From Candidatus Bathyarchaeota archaeon (GTDB lineage Archaea > Thermoproteota > Bathyarchaeia > Bathyarchaeales > UBA233): DNA of 13,303 nt. The stretch is from assembly GCA_007050895.1 (NCBI GenBank), contig SMYP01000020.1, positions 1 to 13,303 of the forward strand, written 5' to 3'. The notes under the pieces are model-generated. The model searched no databases, was not told where the DNA came from, and was given only the letters and a program-made list of their open reading frames with translations. Numbering within the stretch: position 1 is the stretch's first letter; every line of letters begins with the position of its first letter. Shown here piece by piece: positions 1 through 5,416 of the stretch. The position numbers and the translations under genes are program-made.

Positions 1-2
1 TC

Positions 3-605
3 AAACCAATTGCATTGATAGCCATTGTAGCGGTTTCCGTTATCGTTGGAGCATTACTTGTCAGCGCTTTCATTTCAAACCCTCAGCCTCAAGGTCAAGA
101 TGCCTGGCTGTTCAAGGGTGCCTACGCAACATATGAAGGCTCAGCTTCAATTTCAGCTGAAGACCTTGGTAGCATAATTGACATGTCAATGGACATAGAT
201 TTCTCTGTAAGACAAGAAATAGTTGATTTCAACGAAACTCACGCACTGGTTTCCACCTCCTTCCAGATGAGTTCATCGTTTGGGGAATTTGGCGGAGCAA
301 CTGAGGGGGACGAGGAAAGCGCGTGGGTTCCCTTATCAGAAATGGGGTTAATGACTGCATTTGAAGATGTTGAGCTTGCTGATAGCTATGAGTCTACTGT
401 GAATATTGATGGCTTCGGTACAAGAACTTGCGTGGTTTATGAGTATGAAATCGCAGACGACGGTTTAACGATGATTGTGTATGTTGACAAGACGCTTGAT
501 TGGCCGTTGAAGATGACAATGAAGATGGTGAACACGGATATCCCAGGCGGAGAAATTGGTATAGACATAAACTTAGTGGAATCAAACATACCTGCATTGA
601 AGTGA
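3..605 (+). CDS. Membrane-anchored hypothetical protein, 5' end outside window
   Basis: The reading frame is open from the left edge, so the true start probably lies upstream. The first TTG in frame (position 15) would begin inside the hydrophobic segment and drop the preceding Lys-Pro. About 20 hydrophobic residues at the start (IAIVAVSVIVGALLVSAFI) look like a signal anchor or N-terminal transmembrane helix. The remaining ~170 residues are acidic and rich in alternating polar/hydrophobic stretches, as expected for a beta-rich domain outside the membrane. There is one Cys near the middle and no catalytic motif I recognise. Such short anchored, strand-rich proteins are common and mostly uncharacterised in archaea. 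It ends with TGA followed directly by TAA. A hairpin just downstream may be its terminator. The function is unknown; only the membrane-anchor reading is supported. Confidence 0.75.
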   Translation, partial: KPIALIAIVAVSVIVGALLVSAFISNPQPQGQDAWLFKGAYATYEGSASISAEDLGSIIDMSMDIDFSVRQEIVDFNETHALVSTSFQMSSSFGEFGGATEGDEESAWVPLSEMGLMTAFEDVELADSYESTVNIDGFGTRTCVVYEYEIADDGLTMIVYVDKTLDWPLKMTMKMVNTDIPGGEIGIDINLVESNIPALK

Positions 606-610
606 TAACG

Positions 611-634
611 GAAAGCGCGAGTGCCTCGCTTTTC
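611..634. terminator. Hairpin between convergent reading frames
   Basis: A GC-containing inverted repeat lies a few bases after the stop of the membrane protein gene. AAAGCG (612-617) can pair with CGCTTT (627-632), or GCGAG (617-621) with CTCGC (625-629). T-rich sequence follows on the plus strand. It sits between the end of the plus-strand gene (605) and the end of a minus-strand ORF (639), a position where a two-way terminator would be useful. This is inferred from position and pairing only. Confidence 0.35.
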
Positions 635-638
635 AAAC

Positions 639-851
639 TCATTCTTCTTTTTGAGGGTTTAGTGACCCAAAATGATTCTCAATCTCATACATATCCAATT
701 CAGAATCTTTCGTTAATCGAGCCTCAATTTCTTCCACGAAGTCTCGCGTGAAGCCAGCAGGGATAGTTATGTCTTGGTCAGTCAAGTCAAGCTGAATGGG
801 TAATCCAGTTGCTTTGTTGCAGTAAGGGCACAATGGAATACGCGAAAACAA
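639..851 (-). CDS. Small hypothetical protein with CPYC zinc knuckle, possibly 5'-truncated
   Basis: This is a 70-codon frame. Near its start it has a CPYC motif, typical of half a zinc ribbon, followed by an acidic amphipathic segment and ending QKEE. The body reads like real protein rather than an antisense shadow, since nothing convincing is coded opposite it between 639 and about 820. The start is doubtful: the only starts are TTG codons (849-851 and 831-833), with no Shine-Dalgarno sequence. The first eight codons lie opposite the recombinase remnant. A second Cys pair, needed for a full zinc ribbon, is absent. It may therefore be a fragment that lost its true 5' end when the recombinase sequence was joined to it, or a short intact gene. 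The function is unknown. Confidence 0.35.
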   Translation of the reverse strand: MFSRIPLCPYCNKATGLPIQLDLTDQDITIPAGFTRDFVEEIEARLTKDSELDMYEIENHFGSLNPQKEE

Positions 852-1054
852 AAGATTTGTTCTGGACCATGCACGTGTTAGGACACAAAAACATAAAAAA
901 CACCCAAATTTACATGCACCTACGCGACTTCAGCAGCGAAGAATATCATTCAGCCGTGGCAAAAACAAACGACGAAGCCCGAAACCTCATTGAGTCAGGA
1001 TTTCACTTCGTATGTGACATGGACGGAGCAAAACTCTTCAGCAAACGCAAATGA
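821..1054 (+). pseudogene. C-terminal remnant of a tyrosine recombinase (integrase)
   Basis: About 75 codons match the end of archaeal phage-type/XerA-like integrases. A lead-in KGTMEYAKTKD is followed by HVLGHKNIKNTQIYMHL, which holds the conserved LGH histidine (codon 884-886) and the catalytic tyrosine (codon 911-913). A tail ending CDMDGAKLFSKRK resembles C-termini I recall from archaeal integrases. The N-terminal core-binding domain and the first catalytic Arg and His-x-x-Arg box are missing: upstream of about 821 the frame holds unrelated sequence. It has no plausible start codon of its own. I read it as the leftover of an integrated element after deletion or rearrangement. It is unlikely to be active, since the tyrosine alone without the arginines cannot catalyse recombination. 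Confidence 0.75.
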
Positions 1055-1092
1055 AAAAACTATATTATTTGTCCCAAAACTGTACAATTTGG

Positions 1093-1100
1093 TTAAATAA
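1093..1100 (+). promoter_or_regulatory. Candidate TATA box for the SMC operon
   Basis: TTAAATAA lies 51-58 bases before the ATG at 1151. Archaeal transcription usually starts about 25 bases downstream of the TATA element, which would place the start near 1120-1126 and give a leader of roughly 25-30 bases. That leader contains a weak GAGG (1134-1137) before the ATG. The box overlaps the right arm of an inverted repeat (1063-1102), so a bound regulator could block it. Inferred from sequence only. Confidence 0.4.
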
Positions 1101-1150
1101 TAGATTTTTCACCTATTAACGCACGCTGATTAAGAGGCAAAAAATCTAGA

Positions 1151-3073
1151 ATGTTAATACAGGAAGTCATCTTGGAGAATTTCATGAGCTATGAGTACGC
1201 TAGGGTACCCTTCAGATCAGGTGTGAACGTCATTGGTGGACCCAATGGTGCAGGAAAATCTTCGCTACTACTAGCCATTTCGGTTGGCCTAGGTCAATCG
1301 TACACGGAACGCTCAAGAAAGCTAAGTGACTTGATACGTTGGGGTAAGGACAAAGCACGTGTTACTCTCATTTTGGATAACAGAAAAAGAGGCAGCAAGC
1401 GTCCAGTTCGGAGATACAATAAAGACCAACTCTTCCTTACCCGCATATTGCGGAGAGATGGGAAGTACTGGTTTGAACTGGAGAACCGAGCCGCTACCAA
1501 ACAGGAAGTAGAACGCCTTTTGGGAAAGTTGGGTGTTGACCCCGACAATATGCTTATAATAATGCACCAGAGTATGGTGGAACAGTTCTCAGTCCTCTCC
1601 AACATAGAAAAGCTTCGTATGGTAGAAGCAGCCGTTGGGTTAGAGCCTTTCCGCGAAAACGTGGTGCAAGCAAAAAGTAAACTTACACGTATTCTCAGCC
1701 AAGAAGAATCCGTCAGTAAACTCTTGGAGTCCGCGCAGCAGACGCTTAACTATTGGCGCGAACAATATACAAGATACCAACAGAAAAAGCAGTTGCAAAC
1801 GAAACGTCGGTTTCTAGAGCGCGAGCTTGCTTGGGCGGAAGTAGAACGCCGTGAAGGCATTCTCAAAGGATTGCAGGCACATAGACAAAACGAACAAGAA
1901 AACCTGAACCGAATTGAAGAGGAGACAAAAATGATGAAAGGACAACTTACAGATCAGCATGATCAGCAGGAAGCACTGAAAGAAAACATGAAAACAATTT
2001 TAGATGAACGTTTTAGCCTCGAACGCGGAATCGCTGAAAACGAAGCCACTGTCTCCATGGTTCAGCAGTTGCTTGAAGAAGCCGCGGTGTTAGAGTCTGA
2101 AATCCAGAAGAACCCGAATCAATTCAAGCTTTTCAGAAAAGAAAATCTACTTGGAATGTTGGAAAACTCGCTGCAGCAATTATCGAACATAAATGAAAAA
2201 GTAGCAGAAAACCAGACTAAAATGCAAAACGTGGAAGATGCAGGTGAAAAAGTTGCCGGTCACGTCTTAGACAACCGGGTTCAAATCGCATTATTACAAT
2301 ATCAGAAAGAAAACGTAATGACCGACTTGAATAAAATAGATCGCGCGCTCAAAGACGCTAAAATCAACCTTAGCGAGGTTGCTACTAAAGCGGAACAAGC
2401 AGGCGCTCGAATAGCCGTAATTAAAAGCTCAGCGGACATTCTCGACGAAATAAGAGTCACTGACGGGCATTTAGCTGCTCTTGCTGACGTTTCAGAAGAC
2501 ATAGAGCGCATGTACGAGTCTTACTCTAAGCTTTATCTGGAGCTGAAGGAGAAGGCTGAAGTGGTTGCTGAAAACCGCGAGAAAACCCTTGAAGAAGTTA
2601 AAACTAGATTGCAGGCGTGGAAGATGGTGATTCAACGTATGTTGGATCGCGTGAACTTGGAGTATCAAAAGATTATGAGCCAAACTTTGGCAACAGGTGA
2701 AGTGCGACTTGCCAATATTCATGATATAGAAAACGCAGGTTTAGAAATTCTTGTGGGTTTCAAAGGAGGAAGACCCGTAGCGCTAGATGCTTACACTCAA
2801 AGCGGGGGTGAAAGAACAACGGCGACAATGAGTTTTCTGCTGGCATTGCAGCAACATGTGCGTTCGCCATTCAGAGCTGTCGACGAGTATGACATTCATA
2901 TGGATCCGAAGAACAGGGAAATGATCGCACGCATGCTTTTATCGATGATAAAGGATTCTTTGGTGCAGTACATTGTTATCACGCCGAGTCAGATTACTTT
3001 CGCTCAAAAGGACGTAAACATTGTTACGGTGCAAAACGTTGAAGGTAAATCAATAGTCCGAGAGGTTGTATAG
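1151..3073 (+). CDS. Compact Smc6/Smc5-like SMC family ATPase
   Basis: This 640-residue ABC-type ATPase has the SMC layout of N-head, coiled coil, C-head. The N-head has the Smc6-like start LENFMSYE, Walker A GPNGAGKSS (residues 30-38, Lys36), then AISVGLGQ, and a Q-loop MHQSMVEQF (138-146, Gln140). Residues ~175-500 are heptad-rich, charged helix. The C-head has signature QSGGER (550-555), Walker B and D-loop SPFRAVDEYDIHMD (572-585, Asp578/Glu579), and YIVITPSQ (607-614), which has the ITP form of Smc5/6 in place of the usual switch. Eukaryotic Smc6 reads SPFRCLDEFDVYMD at the same place. It has no cysteine, so no Rad50-type zinc hook, and is much shorter than the usual 1000-1200 residues. 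Its TAG stop shares a base with the next start. The likely role is ATP-driven DNA entrapment or repair with the two downstream proteins. The family call is firm; the Smc6 affinity is my reading of motifs. Confidence 0.9.
   Translation: MLIQEVILENFMSYEYARVPFRSGVNVIGGPNGAGKSSLLLAISVGLGQSYTERSRKLSDLIRWGKDKARVTLILDNRKRGSKRPVRRYNKDQLFLTRILRRDGKYWFELENRAATKQEVERLLGKLGVDPDNMLIIMHQSMVEQFSVLSNIEKLRMVEAAVGLEPFRENVVQAKSKLTRILSQEESVSKLLESAQQTLNYWREQYTRYQQKKQLQTKRRFLERELAWAEVERREGILKGLQAHRQNEQENLNRIEEETKMMKGQLTDQHDQQEALKENMKTILDERFSLERGIAENEATVSMVQQLLEEAAVLESEIQKNPNQFKLFRKENLLGMLENSLQQLSNINEKVAENQTKMQNVEDAGEKVAGHVLDNRVQIALLQYQKENVMTDLNKIDRALKDAKINLSEVATKAEQAGARIAVIKSSADILDEIRVTDGHLAALADVSEDIERMYESYSKLYLELKEKAEVVAENREKTLEEVKTRLQAWKMVIQRMLDRVNLEYQKIMSQTLATGEVRLANIHDIENAGLEILVGFKGGRPVALDAYTQSGGERTTATMSFLLALQQHVRSPFRAVDEYDIHMDPKNREMIARMLLSMIKDSLVQYIVITPSQITFAQKDVNIVTVQNVEGKSIVREVV
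3060..3066 (+). promoter_or_regulatory. Shine-Dalgarno for the kleisin-like gene
   Basis: GAGAGGT lies inside the last codons of the SMC gene, 6 bases before GTG at 3073. It supports the GTG start and translational coupling, because the SMC stop TAG (3071-3073) overlaps the GTG by one base. Confidence 0.7.
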
Positions 3074-3900
3074 TGCAGTCCAAGAAAGAGTTCAAGAAAT
3101 TCGGCAGAGAAAAATTGGAGCAAATAATAGAAATGTGCACGGCAATAGAAAATCAATCAATGGACCCGTTTCTTTTGGATGTTGACAGTATAATCAAAGT
3201 TGTAAAGGAGTATTTTCCCCAATGGGAAGAAAACGAGGAACTAAATTTGGATTCAGAGGCAATTCATCACTTGGCGACAGTTATCAAACTTCAAAGCGAA
3301 TGGGTTAAACACTGTTCAACATCACTTTACACCGACCCATTTCTCCTTGAAGAAAAAATAACTCAGGCAAACAAAGAAGAACTGCTTAATGTGTTCCTCA
3401 AGGTCTGGCACCCATTGATTGAGTGGGAACAGTTAAGCCTGAACAGCCTCACTGCGGCTATTCGATACTGGGAAGGTCTATTACCCATTAAAGAAAGATG
3501 GCAAGATTTTGACGGTGAGACAGTTGCTATAGGAACAACCAATCGAGACGAGATGGTGAAACAGCGCATCCTAGGAAACCAATTCTTCTCAGAGGAACTT
3601 GAAGATTACTGGCAAGAGTTAAAAGAGAAAGTAGAGGAAAAAAGCCAAAAGGACAAAATACTATACTGGGATTTCATTGGCGCCGATACCTATGAGGAAA
3701 CAGTTAAGCGAGCTTTCCTAACCAGTTTCTTGATAACGTACGGCTACGCAACTCTAGAGATTCACCCATTAGAAGAGGAGATTTTCATCAAACCCTTCAA
3801 AAAACCCAAGAAGGAGATACATACCCAACAGTCAATTTCAATCCCAATATCAGTTACGTATAAGGACTGGTTAAAATGGAAGGAAGGCGAGTTAAATTGA
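3073..3900 (+). CDS. ScpA/kleisin-like partner of the SMC protein
   Basis: 275 residues, GTG start, coupled to the SMC gene by a one-base overlap. The N-terminal part (about 28-80) follows the kleisin pattern of bacterial and archaeal ScpA: a DPFLLDVDSIIKVVKEYF stretch, an ELNLD element, then a helix HHLATVIKLQSEWVKH where ScpA has its 'ASVLLRMKS' helix. The middle (about 90-195) is helical and variable and contains an acidic linker, as expected of kleisins. The C-terminal part (about 207-242), with KRAFLTSFLITYG then EIHPLEEEIFIKPF, fits the small winged helix of kleisins that contacts the SMC head. In a complex it would bridge the two heads and bind the winged-helix protein encoded next. 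The match is from pattern and gene context, not from alignment. The fold needs profile or structure confirmation. An Nse4-like relationship would be the prediction if the ATPase is Smc5/6-like. Confidence 0.6.
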   Translation: MQSKKEFKKFGREKLEQIIEMCTAIENQSMDPFLLDVDSIIKVVKEYFPQWEENEELNLDSEAIHHLATVIKLQSEWVKHCSTSLYTDPFLLEEKITQANKEELLNVFLKVWHPLIEWEQLSLNSLTAAIRYWEGLLPIKERWQDFDGETVAIGTTNRDEMVKQRILGNQFFSEELEDYWQELKEKVEEKSQKDKILYWDFIGADTYEETVKRAFLTSFLITYGYATLEIHPLEEEIFIKPFKKPKKEIHTQQSISIPISVTYKDWLKWKEGELN

Positions 3901-4538
3901 GGAAAAAAACCAAAGGCGTCTATTCGAGCAAAATCAAACGGGCATCTCACATGCTTTTCTATAGGCGACACCAAAAACCTGGCGTTAAGGGTTGGGAATT
4001 ACATAAATCATTTGGAGCTGACTACCCAAAAGTTCTAGATATTCTCGATGATCATTTGAAGTCGCTGGATCTGCAGGTTAAGACCGTTTTTGATGAGGAA
4101 AAAACACAGACAGAAAGGCCGCCGATAGAAAAACTTGACAAGGCACGTTTCTACATAACGCTCCGAGGAAATTTAACTCCCCAAGAGACAAAAATGATAG
4201 GTTGGCGTATTGACGATCTAGCAGGTTTGGCAGTAGCCATCGCACATATTATCAGCAAAAAGGGTCAAGCCCCACGAAAAGATGTGGAGGAATTGTTGAG
4301 CGAGAAACTTCCGGGGTGGAAAGTTGGCTTAAACATAGAAAAGTACATTCGCTACGGGTACTTGCAGGTAGACAAAAATGATCAATTGTTTTTGGATTGG
4401 AGAACCCATGCGGAAGTGGACGAAGGAGAATTAGTTAAACTTCTTCTCAGAAACGAACCTCAAAACGCGTTGCCCCTTGAGAGTGCAAATAAAGAAATCA
4501 GTGTTGATTTGGGAAACAAAGAGAGTCAATCTGCATAA
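3876..4538 (+). CDS. Tandem winged-helix (KITE/ScpB/Nse-like) SMC partner
   Basis: 220 residues from ATG at 3876, overlapping the kleisin-like gene by 25 bases. A second start, TTG at 3897, would give a 4-base overlap with the upstream TGA and has AGGAAGG (3881-3887) 9 bases before it. The ATG has AAGGA (3862-3866) at the same spacing, so the start is undecided by seven residues. After a basic N-terminus (many Lys/Arg in residues 4-34), two winged-helix-like units can be traced. Unit one is about 22-96 (GWELHKSFG, PKVLDILDDHLKSL, then strand ARFYITL). Unit two is about 112-180 (AIAHIISKKG, KDVEELLSEKL, IRYGYLQVDKNDQLFLDWR). Two winged helices beside SMC and kleisin genes is the plan of KITE proteins (ScpB, MukE, Nse1/Nse3). 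The acidic tail from ~181 looks disordered. The fold call is inference; the basic N-terminus could bind DNA. Confidence 0.55.
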   Translation: MEGRRVKLRKKTKGVYSSKIKRASHMLFYRRHQKPGVKGWELHKSFGADYPKVLDILDDHLKSLDLQVKTVFDEEKTQTERPPIEKLDKARFYITLRGNLTPQETKMIGWRIDDLAGLAVAIAHIISKKGQAPRKDVEELLSEKLPGWKVGLNIEKYIRYGYLQVDKNDQLFLDWRTHAEVDEGELVKLLLRNEPQNALPLESANKEISVDLGNKESQSA

Positions 4539-4589
4539 TCTGAAATTGAGGTTAAAAGCAAATCGCAAGTAGAATTACATTAATCTATT

Positions 4590-4641
4590 TGGACGATTTA
4601 TTGAATTCGTAATTACTGACTTATAATTGGCTAATCGTCCA
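4590..4641. repeat. Inverted repeat between convergent operons
   Basis: TGGACGATT (4590-4598) is perfectly complementary to AATCGTCCA (4633-4641), with a 34-base AT-rich centre that itself holds GAATTC and GTAATTAC palindromes. It fills the gap between the ends of the SMC operon (4538) and the RNA polymerase operon (4650). It may help end transcription in both directions, or it may be a protein site. Neither end is followed by a strong U-run. Confidence 0.45.
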
Positions 4642-4649
4642 TTTGTAAT

Positions 4650-5087
4650 TTAAGTGATACTGACATTCTGAATATCGAAATATCGTTTTGCTAGAAATCG
4701 TAAACGCTCAGCATTTTTGCCATTTTTACCTATGGCGACTCCTTTGTCCTTGGGATTAACTGTCACGACTGCCATTTTCTTCCCATCGGTTCTTTCAGAC
4801 ACTCGAACTTCCCTGACTGCTGCTGGTTTAAGGGCGTTCTTTATAAATTGGACGGGGTCTTCTGAATACTCGATTATCTCATGCTTTTTCCCAGTCATTC
4901 TTTCAAGAGTATGGATGTTTCTACCACCTCTTCCTATAGCAACACCCACTTGACCTTTATTGACAATGAATATTGCGCGTCCTTGTTCTTCGTCAATTAT
5001 GCAGTCTTTGACACCAGCTCCACTGACACTCTCAAACAACGCGATATAACGCATTTCATCGCACGTAATTCTAATGCCGCTTGTCAT
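4650..5087 (-). CDS. nusA: Archaeal NusA-like transcription elongation/termination factor
   Basis: 145 residues, the size of archaeal NusA, which lacks the S1 and N-terminal polymerase-binding domains of the bacterial protein. Two KH RNA-binding domains are visible. The first GxxG loop is IGRGGRNI (51-58), and the second is IGKNGKNA (119-126). The protein is thought to bind nascent RNA and act with RNA polymerase. It ends the operon: ATG (5085-5087) overlaps the rpl30e stop as ATGA, and GGAGG (5094-5098) lies 6 bases upstream, so the start is secure. In many archaea rps12 and rps7 follow nusA. Here the next gene is convergent, so that link is broken. Confidence 0.93.
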   Translation of the reverse strand: MTSGIRITCDEMRYIALFESVSGAGVKDCIIDEEQGRAIFIVNKGQVGVAIGRGGRNIHTLERMTGKKHEIIEYSEDPVQFIKNALKPAAVREVRVSERTDGKKMAVVTVNPKDKGVAIGKNGKNAERLRFLAKRYFDIQNVSIT

Positions 5088-5416
5088 GCAATGCCTCCAT
5101 TAGATTCTCTTGCAGTTTTTTCGTTTAATTTAAGAATTTCCGAGTCGCCTGTTTCTCGTATACTTAATGCTGAAATAATGAAGAGTTTGTTACACACTGC
5201 TGCCAAATCAATTGAAGTGCCTTTATACATCATAATGGGAACCTTAGAGATTTTACCATAGTATTCCACTTGTTCTTTTATGTCTTTTGGACAGTTAGCG
5301 GACAGAACAATCAACTTAGCCTTGCCAGTTTTAGCATTTTGTAGGGCTGTGTTGGCTCCGAAAGAAACCTTCCCAGTTTTTACAGCTGTTGCTATTGCTT
5401 TATCTACATCAATCAT
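5084..5416 (-). CDS. rpl30e: Ribosomal protein L30e
   Basis: 110 residues of the L7Ae/L30e RNA-binding family, part of the large ribosomal subunit. Typical elements are the N-terminal GKVSFGANTALQNAKTGKAKLIVLS stretch (family glycines and the KTGKAKLI strand), the following ANCP, and YYGKISKVPIM before the C-terminal IDLAAVCNK helix. Its place between rpoA and nusA is the standard archaeal order. The start ATG (5414-5416) overlaps the rpoA stop as ATGA. GGAGG (5429-5433) is 12 bases upstream, a slightly long spacing that fits coupled re-initiation. It is a little longer than the ~100-residue norm, with an acidic/polar tail after the core. Confidence 0.93.
   Translation of the reverse strand: MIDVDKAIATAVKTGKVSFGANTALQNAKTGKAKLIVLSANCPKDIKEQVEYYGKISKVPIMMYKGTSIDLAAVCNKLFIISALSIRETGDSEILKLNEKTARESNGGIA
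5094..5098 (-). promoter_or_regulatory. Shine-Dalgarno for nusA
   Basis: GGAGG on the minus strand, inside the 3' end of rpl30e, 6 bases before the nusA ATG. It fixes that start and supports translational coupling. Confidence 0.75.

Noticed and set aside
500..751. An 83-codon plus-strand frame crossing the end of the membrane protein gene.
   Set aside because: It overlaps two better frames and the hairpin, and its translation has no protein-like pattern.
1151..3073. Identity as Rad50/SbcC.
   Set aside because: There is no CxxC zinc hook (no cysteine at all), no mre11 neighbour, and the signature and Walker B regions are of SMC5/6 type.
4881..5261. A 126-codon plus-strand frame opposite nusA and rpl30e.
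   Set aside because: It is antisense to two secure genes and lacks any recognisable domain.
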